Source: Gammaproteobacteria bacterium (GTDB lineage Bacteria > Pseudomonadota > Gammaproteobacteria > JAJFKO01). From it: a stretch of 64,000 bases of DNA. The DNA lies in the NCBI GenBank assembly GCA_021773175.1, contig JAJFKO010000019.1, positions 1 to 64,000 on the forward strand, read 5' to 3'. A program made the position numbers and the translations under genes. Position 1 is the stretch's first letter. Each line of letters begins with the position of its first letter. This document shows positions 19,760-28,177 of this stretch, one piece after another. Under the pieces are notes generated by a model that saw only the letters and a list, made by a program, of their open reading frames with translations, was not told the origin of the DNA and ran no database searches.

Positions 19760-20827
19760 ATGCAATGGACAGCAACAGTATTAACTCAGTTATTAAAAGT
19801 TAAATACCCGATTATTCAGGCGCCAATGGCGGGCGGTCCGACAACGCCTGAATTGGTCGCAGCAGTATGCAATGCTGGTGGTTTAGGTAGTGTTGGCGCT
19901 GGCTATTTGCAGCCAGAGCAATTGCAAAAAGATATTCAAACTATACGAACTTTAACAAAGCAACCTTTCGCGGTGAATTTATTTGTACCTTGTTCCTCAG
20001 TTGAATCAGCAACAGTACAAGAAAAAATGCAACAACAACTTGCACCACATTTTGCAGCTGCAGGCGCCATGGTCCCGGAAAATGTAAGTGCGCCCTATGC
20101 GCCTGACTTTGATGAGCAGTTTGCTGTTGTACTTGCTGAGGAAGTGCCGATATTAAGTTTTACGTTTGGAGCTTTAGATGCGGAGCATATTAAAGCGCTA
20201 AAACAAAATAAAACCATAATAATGGGTACTGCAACGACGATTGATGAAGCACTTACTCTACAAGAAAGAGGTGTTGATATGATTGTTGCTCAAGGTTATG
20301 AAGCAGGTGGACATCGCGGTACATTTCTAGGTAAAGAAGAACAATCTTTAATTGGTGGCATGGCGTTGATACCGCAAATCGTGGATAAGGTAACAATACC
20401 TGTTGTTGCTGCTGGTGGCATAATGGATGGTCGTGGTGTGTTAGCCGCTTTATGTTTAGGCGCAAGTGGCGTGCAAATGGGCACTGCTTTTTTAACATGT
20501 AAAGAAGCTGGTGTTGCTCAATGTTATCAAGATGCAATTACTAAAGCCAAAGGTGAAGACACTGTTCTGACACGTATGTTTTCAGGTAAATTAGCGCGTG
20601 CAATTGATAATACTTTTGCACAAGCAATGGTCACGCAAACGGAGATCCCTGATTATCCGATTCAAAATAAACTAACGAAACCTATGCGAACAGCAGCTAA
20701 AGAGCATAATAATATTGATTATATGTCGTTGTGGGCAGGGCAAGGGGCTATCTTAGCGCGAAAGATGAGTGCTGCTGAATTAATAACGGCATTGATTGCA
20801 GAAGTTGAAACTCTTCTCAGGAATTAA
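19760..20827 (+). CDS. Nitronate monooxygenase (NPD family)
   Basis: A 355-aa FMN-dependent nitronate monooxygenase/2-nitropropane dioxygenase, a TIM barrel that detoxifies alkyl nitronates such as propionate-3-nitronate. Family motifs: YPIIQAPMAGGPTTPELVAAV, GGLGSVGAGYL, the active-site GYEAGGHRG and the FMN-phosphate loops VVAAGGIMDG and GASGVQMGTAFL. The catalytic His is in the AGGHRG motif. AGAAGGA lies just before the ATG. Single gene. Confidence 0.92.
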   Translation: MQWTATVLTQLLKVKYPIIQAPMAGGPTTPELVAAVCNAGGLGSVGAGYLQPEQLQKDIQTIRTLTKQPFAVNLFVPCSSVESATVQEKMQQQLAPHFAAAGAMVPENVSAPYAPDFDEQFAVVLAEEVPILSFTFGALDAEHIKALKQNKTIIMGTATTIDEALTLQERGVDMIVAQGYEAGGHRGTFLGKEEQSLIGGMALIPQIVDKVTIPVVAAGGIMDGRGVLAALCLGASGVQMGTAFLTCKEAGVAQCYQDAITKAKGEDTVLTRMFSGKLARAIDNTFAQAMVTQTEIPDYPIQNKLTKPMRTAAKEHNNIDYMSLWAGQGAILARKMSAAELITALIAEVETLLRN

Positions 20828-20838
20828 TTTAAATTAGA

Positions 20839-20864
20839 CAGGACTTAGGATAAATACCAAGGTC
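20839..20864 (+). repeat. Solo copy of the 26-bp MITE terminal repeat
   Basis: This 26-base stretch, starting CAGGACTTAGGATAAAT, matches 22 of 26 bases of the left terminal repeat of the 125-bp element at 51987-52111. No partner end is visible nearby, so it is either a remnant or a fixed end. It lies just past the stop of the small gene on the minus strand, in a convergent gap, where it could also affect transcript ends. Confidence 0.5.
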
Positions 20865-20871
20865 CGTTAGA

Positions 20872-21057
20872 TTAAAAGTCTTCCCAAATTTGAGCAGGCT
20901 TTTGTTGAGCATCAGGATTGTCGCGAAGTTCAGCAATGCGTCTATGTTTAGCTATTTCTGCTTGTTGCGAGGCAGACTTCTCAGGGTGTTCTTTATCAAA
21001 TTCGACTAATAGCTTATCGATGTCAGCAACATAGTTTTTTTCTAAACGTTTAATCAT
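20872..21057 (-). CDS. Small conserved-looking acidic/basic protein, 61 aa
   Basis: A 61-aa hydrophilic protein with KNYVADIDKLLVEFDKEHP and the ending RIAELRDNPDAQ. It resembles a family of short proteins I associate with Coxiella and Legionella (the CBU_0585 type), though from memory and not confirmed. No signal peptide or membrane segment. Function unknown. A ribosome site (GGAG) lies about 7 bases upstream of the ATG. Confidence 0.6.
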   Translation of the reverse strand: MIKRLEKNYVADIDKLLVEFDKEHPEKSASQQAEIAKHRRIAELRDNPDAQQKPAQIWEDF

Positions 21058-21103
21058 GTTGTTACTCCTAAATCTAAATCCTATCTGATTAAAATCTCAT
21101 GGT

Positions 21104-21520
21104 TTATTTATTTTCTGTTTTTTGTAATAGGGTCTCAATAAGTTGCCCAGGTTTGTGACTGTATTTTGTAAAAACATTATAAATAGCAATACCAATAATA
21201 TTTTTAGTATATTGATTAAAACTAATATAAGCAATTTTATATTGAGGATCCCAAGGCTTTAATCCATGAGGAAAGGCGTGGTTTAATTTAACATTACCCC
21301 AGTCACAAACCTTATCGTGACAACTACCCCAAACATTTATTTTATAGGTATTGCCATGCTGGGTTATCGTAATTTTATCTAGTTGAGGATTTTTACTGTC
21401 GATATTATGCCAATGACCAACCAAAGTATGCAAATTAGCTATTGGCAATGTATTTGCAAACACGGAAGTAGATAGTATTATTGATGCAACAAACATTAAA
21501 AAACAAATATATTTATGCAT
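21104..21520 (-). CDS. Secreted protein, 138 aa, with GSCHDKVCDWG motif
   Basis: A short exported protein: signal peptide residues 1-22 (ending SVFA), then one domain with LVGHWHNIDSKNPQLDKI, a strand, and WGSCHDKVCDWGNV. The pattern of a ligand-like strand followed by G-x-C-x-x-x-x-C-x-W-G occurs in a widespread periplasmic/secreted domain of unknown role, where the two Cys probably form a disulfide. It starts 1 base after the permease gene at 21522-22946 ends and is probably its operon partner. Confidence 0.55.
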   Translation of the reverse strand: MHKYICFLMFVASIILSTSVFANTLPIANLHTLVGHWHNIDSKNPQLDKITITQHGNTYKINVWGSCHDKVCDWGNVKLNHAFPHGLKPWDPQYKIAYISFNQYTKNIIGIAIYNVFTKYSHKPGQLIETLLQKTENK

Positions 21521-21521
21521 A

Positions 21522-22946
21522 TTAAAGATTTCCTATTGCTGGTTCATCTGGTTTTGTTGTTTTAGTAAATCTAGCAATAATGAGTGGTAATATACAAAAG
21601 AAAGCGATACCACTTACTAGAATGGCCTCATAACGAAAAACATTTCCAGTTTTAAATTGCGATGGTGGTAAAAAGCCAACGGCAATAGCACAAAGGCAAG
21701 TTAATAATGCCAGGCCAGCAATTAGCCAAATCATGATATTGCCACCAGGGATTTTAAATGCTCGTGGTTTGTCAGGTTGGCTATAACGTAATTTGATAAC
21801 AGCTGCAAACATGCCGATATAAACTAACATGGCTAATTGTGCAGTCATTGCCGTTAATAGCCAGTATGAGCTATTCAGTGTTGGCATTAACAAAAATATA
21901 CTGCAAAGTAATGTGAAAATGACACCCTGTAATATTAGAATTGGAACTGGCACACCGTGTTTATTAACCCTGCCAAAGATAGCAGGAAAACTACCATCAC
22001 GGCTGGCAACCAATAAACCCTTACTGCAGCCAATAATCCAAGCTGAAACACCACTGAAGCCGCCGATTAAAATGCAGAATATGATAACTGGTAGCATCCA
22101 CTGCATATTAAAATGAATAAAAAATATTCTAAAAGCATCGATGAGGCCTGTGACCAAACTTAAATGTTTTTGTGGAACGACTACTGCTATCGCAAGCGAG
22201 CCTAACACCATAGAAATATAAATAATGAGGGTTGAATAAAGTAATGCTTTTGGATAATCACGTTGTGGATTTTTTACCTCTTCAGCATGTACAGCAGACA
22301 TTTCCATCCCTACCAAACCAAATATAACCCCTACTAATAAAGCTAAATTTTTAAGAGAGTGAATACTAGGGACAATGGAATATGGTGTTAGATGGATTTG
22401 AATTTTGTTACCTGCAGTAAACCAAAAAACCCCTAAAATAATAATAAAAAACATCGGTAATAATGTGCCAATCAGCGCACCAATAATGCTTACTAAACCG
22501 GATATGCGCATACCAAAACAGTTAATAATGGTGGCGCCCCAAAATAAGATTAAGATGGTCGATAATAAATAAAGTTTACTATGAGCAAGCGCTGGATTAA
22601 TTAAATAAGCAATTGTTCCTGCAAGAAAGACCATGATAGTAGGAAACCAAACGACATTATAAACCCAAACTAACCACGTAACTAAAAACCCAACTTTATT
22701 ACCAAACGCTTCGCGCACCCAAACATAAATACCCCCTGTTTTAGGCCAGCCGGTTGCAAGCTCCGCAGCAACTAGCGCTGTGGGTACAAAAAATAATATT
22801 GCTGCTAGCGTATAATAGAAAATTGCAGCTGTGCCGTATTCGGCACTAATCGGCAAGGTTCGTAAGCTATCTACAGCGATAACATTAATCATCACGAGGG
22901 TAAAAATACTTAATACGCGGCGGGGTTTATTGCTTTTCATCTTCAT
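21522..22946 (-). CDS. APC family amino-acid permease
   Basis: A 474-aa polytopic membrane protein of the amino acid-polyamine-organocation superfamily with 12 predicted helices. The first helix region NVIAVDSLRTLPISAEYGTA and helix 3 LATGWPKTGGIYVWVREAFG are typical of the glutamate/GABA-antiporter-like subgroup abundant in Legionella relatives. Substrate is not evident. An inverted repeat lies 44-72 bases upstream of the start and could be an operator or leader structure. Confidence 0.85.
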   Translation of the reverse strand: MKMKSNKPRRVLSIFTLVMINVIAVDSLRTLPISAEYGTAAIFYYTLAAILFFVPTALVAAELATGWPKTGGIYVWVREAFGNKVGFLVTWLVWVYNVVWFPTIMVFLAGTIAYLINPALAHSKLYLLSTILILFWGATIINCFGMRISGLVSIIGALIGTLLPMFFIIILGVFWFTAGNKIQIHLTPYSIVPSIHSLKNLALLVGVIFGLVGMEMSAVHAEEVKNPQRDYPKALLYSTLIIYISMVLGSLAIAVVVPQKHLSLVTGLIDAFRIFFIHFNMQWMLPVIIFCILIGGFSGVSAWIIGCSKGLLVASRDGSFPAIFGRVNKHGVPVPILILQGVIFTLLCSIFLLMPTLNSSYWLLTAMTAQLAMLVYIGMFAAVIKLRYSQPDKPRAFKIPGGNIMIWLIAGLALLTCLCAIAVGFLPPSQFKTGNVFRYEAILVSGIAFFCILPLIIARFTKTTKPDEPAIGNL

Positions 22947-22989
22947 ATCATCTCCAAAAAATTTAACTCGACAGATCTACAGCTATCTG

Positions 22990-23018
22990 GCCTACCAAGT
23001 TATGCATGCTTGGCAGGC
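22990..23018. promoter_or_regulatory. Imperfect inverted repeat upstream of the APC permease
   Basis: GCCTACCAAG (22990-22999) and CTTGGCAGGC (23009-23018) are inverted with 9 of 10 matching and a 9-base AT-rich spacer. There is no T-run, so it is not a terminator. Its location in the divergent gap (22947-23258, otherwise without recognisable genes) suggests a repressor site. Inference only. Confidence 0.35.
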
Positions 23019-23258
23019 TTGCCGTGAAGAAGATGATGTGTTGTGAAGATTTTCATAGATTTAAGTTTCTTACTTAATTTTTACTGTAAAAGAAAGTAAC
23101 ACACGGCCAGATTGTGGTCAAGAATAAAGGAAAATAGCCCTAAATTGTTTATATAAAACACACACTTGCGAAATTATAATTTTCGACTTTACTTAAACGT
23201 AACTGCTTACGGAAGAGTAGAGAAAATAAAAACAAAAAAATAGAAGAGGGGATAGATT

Positions 23259-24326
23259 ATGGCAGGAGGAAGAGGAAATGGTAAGCGGGGTAGAACGACA
23301 TTAACTTCAAGTGATCTTTGGGCGCAGGCAGAAGGTAAAAGGCGCAAGCAAGAAGATGAAAAGCGAGAGAGCTTCTCATTAGAACTAAACCGGTTATTTC
23401 CAATGAGCACAGGTAAAGAAAATTTATTTGATCCACAAGCAGTAAAGCATGCAGTTCTGCAGCTCATTAAAAAGCATGATGGTGACTTGAGTGCAGTATT
23501 AGAATATGCAGTAGAGAATCTTGAGTTCTATCACTTTTGTGAAAATGAACTTTCTAGCCTTTGGGCACAATTGATTCGTGATAATAAGTTACAAGAAAAG
23601 TTTGGTATAGATGAGGTTGCGGCTAATAAGTTACAGAAACAAGATGATGTTTCACTTTTCCGAATGATAATGGGTTTGTATCAGTTTTCTGCTGCAAAGT
23701 GTTTCTATAATTTATTATCGGCAGATGTATACTCAACAACACCAGATTCTAGAGCAATAGAAAACTTTCAGGCAACAGTGGGATTAGCGATGCAATATGA
23801 TTCTATGCATGCTGCCGGATTGTTTGTTACATATATCGAAAAATATAATCGCGGCTTAGCTTTGAACGATGCTTGTGAAACAGGATTATTGAGACTGCTG
23901 TCAAAACATCAAGGGCCATTGAATGGTATCGTTAGTTTATTTTATTTTATACGTGCCGAACAGTTAATTAAGAGTATAGAACCATATACGCAATCATCTG
24001 GCAGTCTATTACTGAATTTAGGTTCTATTAATGATGCTTTGGATGCTACTGCTGTTGCTTTGCAAAAAAGCCAAAAATATCGAGAAGAATATAATAAAAT
24101 TGACCTCGAAGCTAAAGCTAAAGCGGCATATAAGAATGTTGATGCATTAAAAAATGCAAGGTCATTTTCTTTGTATTCTTTTGGTGACGGTGAGTTATCA
24201 GAAAGATTAGCTCCGCTACAGACAGAATGCGCAGCAAGACATGCGTCGCTTGCTGCAGAAATACAAGAAAGAGTCCTTGGTCAAGCTAATAGAGGCCATC
24301 ATATTAATCCTGCCGCAGCGGCGTGA
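23259..24326 (+). CDS. Orphan helical protein, 355 aa
   Basis: No family recognised. The start at 23259 has GAGGGG 9 bases upstream. The first 40 residues are strongly basic and polar (MAGGRGNGKRGRTTL, KRRKQEDEKRES), which could be a nuclear-localisation-like segment; the rest is mostly alpha-helical with alternating hydrophobics and a Tyr/Phe-rich middle (FRMIMGLYQFSAAKCFYNLL). C-terminus ends HHINPAAAA. No signal peptide or membrane helix. It ends at a strong hairpin shared with the next, convergent orphan. Possibly an effector; inference. Confidence 0.6.
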   Translation: MAGGRGNGKRGRTTLTSSDLWAQAEGKRRKQEDEKRESFSLELNRLFPMSTGKENLFDPQAVKHAVLQLIKKHDGDLSAVLEYAVENLEFYHFCENELSSLWAQLIRDNKLQEKFGIDEVAANKLQKQDDVSLFRMIMGLYQFSAAKCFYNLLSADVYSTTPDSRAIENFQATVGLAMQYDSMHAAGLFVTYIEKYNRGLALNDACETGLLRLLSKHQGPLNGIVSLFYFIRAEQLIKSIEPYTQSSGSLLLNLGSINDALDATAVALQKSQKYREEYNKIDLEAKAKAAYKNVDALKNARSFSLYSFGDGELSERLAPLQTECAARHASLAAEIQERVLGQANRGHHINPAAAA

Positions 24327-24355
24327 CGGGTGGGTATAAATTTAGTTTAAAGAAC

Positions 24356-24390
24356 AGCAAAGCCTCGAAGGTAATCTTCAGGGCTTTGCT
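24356..24390. terminator. Bidirectional hairpin between convergent orphans
   Basis: AGCAAAGCC (24356-24364) and GGCTTTGCT (24382-24390) form a perfect 9-bp stem, and the loop contains a second 4-bp pairing (GAAG/CTTC). It lies between two convergent genes. T-runs are weak, so it may terminate or stabilise both transcripts. Confidence 0.6.
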
Positions 24391-24414
24391 ACAATGCGTT
24401 AGATTTTAGGCTTA

Positions 24415-25989
24415 TCATTTTTTAAGTGTAAAGTAAGCTTTTAGTGTGTTGCTTTGTGGTGAATGCTTAAGTTTTCGAGGTCTTTTAGCTGAAGCGGCTT
24501 GACGTTTTTTGGGAAGCCTTTTTGAGGTGGCAGCTGCTGGCATTATTGGGTTCTGAGGTGTAGCAAAAAGAGCGCTATGAGCTCTCGCTACTGGTTGTGG
24601 TGTTGCTTGCTGCGCTCTTCTTTCTGCCCAAAACTGATGTATGTTTCCTGCTGGAGTTGGTTGTGATGCCGGTGCCGCACTTCCTTCTTGAGATGTCTGA
24701 GACGTAGCTGTGGCTTGAGAAGCTGCTGGTGATGGTGTAAAGAAAGACGTTCTAGCTGCCTTAGCTGCTGTTATCGCTTCCTCAGCAGTATAAATATGAG
24801 CGTGTCCATTGGGACCATATAAATTCCGACTTTTTGTTAGCAACATAAAACGCATACGCGGATAGTCAGGGTTTTTCTGAAAGAATTGCCCAAGTAATTC
24901 AAGCACTTTTTGTGCAGAATGTTGTGTAGCACTTCTTTTTAGTGTGCCATCGTCAGATAGTGCGCTATCACTCAAGTCGAAAACTAAAACGATGTCATTA
25001 ATGGCTGTATGTGATTGGTTTGCTTGTGCTGCTGTTAAAATACGCGCAAGCTTTGCAACAACTGTTTCGCCAAAGCCTTTCATTGTTGGCATCGCCAATT
25101 CAATATCAGTCTGACGACATTTTTTTTGTTTTGGAACAGCAATAATATGAAATAAGTCAAACTTGTTTGTGTCTGTAACTGGGCATTCAACATGAGCTTG
25201 TAAAGAATCTCGATAGTGAGACATTGCCGGAGTGTCTAAAGCTTCAGAAAGAGCAGAGCCATTTGCGTCACGTTCTCCACTCGATAAATAATGTGATTGC
25301 GGTAAAACAACTTGATCGCCAGGATTAACAGCATAGCCTGCACGTTGTAATGCATGGGCTAAGATTATGCGGCGTAATTCATGATGGGGGTGATTTATAC
25401 CTGTTCCTTTTAAGGTGCGATACGCGCTGATTCTTGCGGCATGGGCGAGAACTTCAGCATCTGTTTTTATACTGCTCGAAACAGAGAGTAGCTCTTCTGC
25501 TTCTTCATCGTCAGTGTCAATGGTGATGATGTCTGAGGGTGCGGGTGGTGACTCTTGAGAATCCGGTGTAACGCCAAAGTCAGGTAGAGGAGGGGGTTCT
25601 AGCTCTGATGGAATTGATTGGAAGCCTGGTTGAGTATGATCTACATGAGGCGGAAGTTTTTCAACAGCTGCTAAATCATCATCTAGAGCATCGAGTGCTT
25701 CGTCTAAATCTAGAGGAATAGGTTGCATATCGGCTTTTTGGTTAGGTGCTCGAGATGGCTTTAAAGGGCTCTGCCTGAGTCGTTTTCTTGGTGAATATGA
25801 AGCTGATGGATCAGAAGAGGTGCTACCAGTACCTGTCCCTATATCTGAATAATCAGTGCTATTTCTCTCTCGAAGAATTGGACGTCTAGGGCTGCCCGCT
25901 GGTCTTTTGGGTGAGGCAGGTTGGTTTTCAGCATCGTGCTGTCGAACACTCCGCAAACCATCTGCGGAGTCATGAGTGCCATAAGCCAT
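24415..25989 (-). CDS. Nucleomodulin-like orphan with NLS-like and SIM-like motifs
   Basis: A 524-aa protein with no recognised family and a eukaryote-like composition. Residues 1-175 are Ser/Pro-rich and disordered, with SP sites and SPRKRLRQSPLK (66-77), a basic nuclear-localisation-like cluster. DIITIDTDDEEAEE (153-166) fits a SUMO-interaction motif: an I-I-x-I core followed by acidic residues. Residues about 180-410 look like a folded alpha/beta domain. The tail is Ala/Pro/Gln-rich and ends with a second, bipartite-like basic cluster (490-508) and SNTLKAYF (513-520), which resembles a PCNA-binding box lacking its first Gln. AGAGGA precedes the ATG. Function is unknown; nuclear effector is inference from motifs. 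Confidence 0.6.
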   Translation of the reverse strand: MAYGTHDSADGLRSVRQHDAENQPASPKRPAGSPRRPILRERNSTDYSDIGTGTGSTSSDPSASYSPRKRLRQSPLKPSRAPNQKADMQPIPLDLDEALDALDDDLAAVEKLPPHVDHTQPGFQSIPSELEPPPLPDFGVTPDSQESPPAPSDIITIDTDDEEAEELLSVSSSIKTDAEVLAHAARISAYRTLKGTGINHPHHELRRIILAHALQRAGYAVNPGDQVVLPQSHYLSSGERDANGSALSEALDTPAMSHYRDSLQAHVECPVTDTNKFDLFHIIAVPKQKKCRQTDIELAMPTMKGFGETVVAKLARILTAAQANQSHTAINDIVLVFDLSDSALSDDGTLKRSATQHSAQKVLELLGQFFQKNPDYPRMRFMLLTKSRNLYGPNGHAHIYTAEEAITAAKAARTSFFTPSPAASQATATSQTSQEGSAAPASQPTPAGNIHQFWAERRAQQATPQPVARAHSALFATPQNPIMPAAATSKRLPKKRQAASAKRPRKLKHSPQSNTLKAYFTLKK

Positions 25990-26166
25990 AAAAAGTCCTC
26001 TACTACTTTAATAACTATTTGATTTATATAATTTTTATTTTTAACAGTATTTATTATTATTGTTTCTGTAAAAAATGTGAGCAAATTTTAACAAGTTTTA
26101 CTGATAATTGCAATAAGTTTTTACATGGAATATAAAATTTCTTCTTTAAATACATGGGGTTGTAAT

Positions 26167-27036
26167 TTATATGGACAGGGTGTTTATTTTTGCAACAATG
26201 TTGCCAAGTTGTAGATTAGTTGAATCTAGCTCTTGTATTTGCCAAGTAATACTATTTTCTGGGAACAATAAAATGACGGTGGAACCTAATTTGAAACGAC
26301 CAAGTTCAGCAAGTGCTGCAAATCTATATTTTTCTTTAGCGTCATATTGATAGTGAGAAATTTTATTTGTACTTGGTGCGACAGTACCAGCCCAAACCGT
26401 TTCAATACTGCCTACAATCAATGCACCAACCATAATCACCGCCATACGACCAATATCAGTATCAAACAAACAAACAACTCGCTCATTACGTGCAAATAAA
26501 TTCGGAATGTGGTTAGTACTCGTTGGGTTTACTGCAAATAATTTACCGGGAATATAAATCATATCAGTTAATGTGCCCGGAAAAGGCATGTGAATGCGAT
26601 GATAATCTTTCGGTGATAAATACAAGGTTGCAAACTCGCCATTGATGAATGGTTTGGCAAGCTCATTATTACCGCCTAATAAATCAGTAACACTAAAGTC
26701 ATGACCCTTGGCTTGAATCAATTTGTCATTATTAATTTTGCCGTATTGACTGACTGCACCATCCACTGGACTTAAGATCACGTTAGCAGTTTCTGCAATA
26801 GTTCGAGCATTGGATTTTAAAGCACGGGTAAAAAAGGCATTAAAACTTGGATAGCTACAAGGATCGGCATTCTCAGCTTCTAACATATCAACGTGGTAAT
26901 GTTGTACAAAAGTTTTAATAACCCAATTTTTTAACCAAGCAGGATGTTGCCATTCACATAACCAGCCCAACAGTTTTGAAATGCTATGTTGTGGAATAAT
27001 ATATTGTAATTTTGCGAGGCAGGCTTGTGTATTCAA
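26167..27036 (-). CDS. psd: Phosphatidylserine decarboxylase proenzyme
   Basis: A 289-aa Psd, which makes phosphatidylethanolamine from phosphatidylserine at the inner membrane. It keeps the SPVDG segment, the DYHRIHMP motif and the self-cleavage LGST site (the Ser becomes the pyruvoyl group) followed by hydrophobic VILLFP. The start is a TTG (27036) overlapping the rsgA stop, and no nearer ATG is suitable. psd follows rsgA as in many gammaproteobacteria, so the pair is translationally coupled. Confidence 0.95.
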   Translation of the reverse strand: MNTQACLAKLQYIIPQHSISKLLGWLCEWQHPAWLKNWVIKTFVQHYHVDMLEAENADPCSYPSFNAFFTRALKSNARTIAETANVILSPVDGAVSQYGKINNDKLIQAKGHDFSVTDLLGGNNELAKPFINGEFATLYLSPKDYHRIHMPFPGTLTDMIYIPGKLFAVNPTSTNHIPNLFARNERVVCLFDTDIGRMAVIMVGALIVGSIETVWAGTVAPSTNKISHYQYDAKEKYRFAALAELGRFKLGSTVILLFPENSITWQIQELDSTNLQLGNIVAKINTLSI

Positions 27037-28043
27037 GTTGCTTGGGCACCCATATCTAAATTTAAACTATGAAAACTATCTAAACGTGTTTCACTGATGT
27101 GGCCGTCAGCAACAGCTTGTTTGATTGCACATTCTGGCTCAAACAAATGTTTACAATTTCGGAATTTACATTGGCTTTGGTAAGCGCGAAATTCAGGAAA
27201 ACCATAACTTAACTCTGCATGAGTCATACGCCATAAGTCAAATTCTCTAACGCCGGGCGAGTCTATCACACGACCACAATTTGGTAAATGATATAACTTT
27301 GTTGATGATGTTGTATGTCGGCCTAGTTTATGTTTTTCGGAGAGATGACCAATGTTAATATTTTCAGCAGGTAAGATGGCTTTCACTAAAGATGATTTTC
27401 CAACACCAGACTGGCCGACAAAAACACTCGTTTTATCGGCTAGTGCTTCAATAAGCCGAGCAAAGCCTTGATGAGATTTGGCGCTGAGTCCTAAAACTTT
27501 ATAACCAATATCATTATAGATTTCTAATCGATTTTGTAGCATCTCTAATTGCAGTCCTTCAAGTAAATCAATTTTATTTAATAAAATAATGGCTTCGAGG
27601 TTTAAACTTTCTGCTGCGACTAGATAGCGGTCAATGAAAATTTCAGAAAATGCGGGAACACAAGCGGTGGTGACAATAACTTGATCAAGATTTGCAGCAA
27701 TCGGTTTGATGTTGCCAAAGAAATCACGCCGTGATAATACACTGCGGCGTGGTTCTAAAGCCGTAACAATGCCTCCACCATCTTGACTTGGTTGCCAAAT
27801 GACTTCATCGCCAGGTACCAAGACAGGAATATTTTGGCGGAGTCGACAATGATGGAGGACTTTAGCATCGTTTTCGATATCAACACTGGCACCATAATGC
27901 GTGGTTACTAAACCGTGTTGCTCAGGACCAAGTGAACTTTCATCCATAGAGTTCTCTTTCTGTTGTTTGGCACGAGAGCGACGCTTTTCATGTAATGCTT
28001 GAATGCGTCCTGCTTGTTGCTTGCTGATTCTACGTTTAGTCAT
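27033..28043 (-). CDS. rsgA: Ribosome small-subunit GTPase RsgA
   Basis: A 336-aa circularly permuted GTPase that matures the 30S subunit. Order: basic N-terminus and OB fold, then LLNKIDLLEG (G4) before GQSGVGKSSLVKA (G1) and DSPGVREF (G3), the reverse of normal GTPases, and a C-terminal zinc finger with CKFRNCKHLFEPEC. The start codon is ATG with MTKRRISKQQAGRI typical of the family. Followed by psd with overlap. Confidence 0.96.
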   Translation of the reverse strand: MTKRRISKQQAGRIQALHEKRRSRAKQQKENSMDESSLGPEQHGLVTTHYGASVDIENDAKVLHHCRLRQNIPVLVPGDEVIWQPSQDGGGIVTALEPRRSVLSRRDFFGNIKPIAANLDQVIVTTACVPAFSEIFIDRYLVAAESLNLEAIILLNKIDLLEGLQLEMLQNRLEIYNDIGYKVLGLSAKSHQGFARLIEALADKTSVFVGQSGVGKSSLVKAILPAENINIGHLSEKHKLGRHTTSSTKLYHLPNCGRVIDSPGVREFDLWRMTHAELSYGFPEFRAYQSQCKFRNCKHLFEPECAIKQAVADGHISETRLDSFHSLNLDMGAQAT

Positions 28044-28177
28044 TATTTAAGATTGCTCTGATACATTAAGTAGCGACATTATATGTTAATAGTTGTATTA
28101 GTAAAATCAGTTATTTTGCATTACTATAACTTCCTAAGAGTATATATCAAATATTGAGTTTTTTGGATAAATTAATC

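Noticed and set aside
24356-24390. Hairpin as part of a repeat array
   Set aside because: Only one copy seen; it fits a shared terminator of convergent genes.
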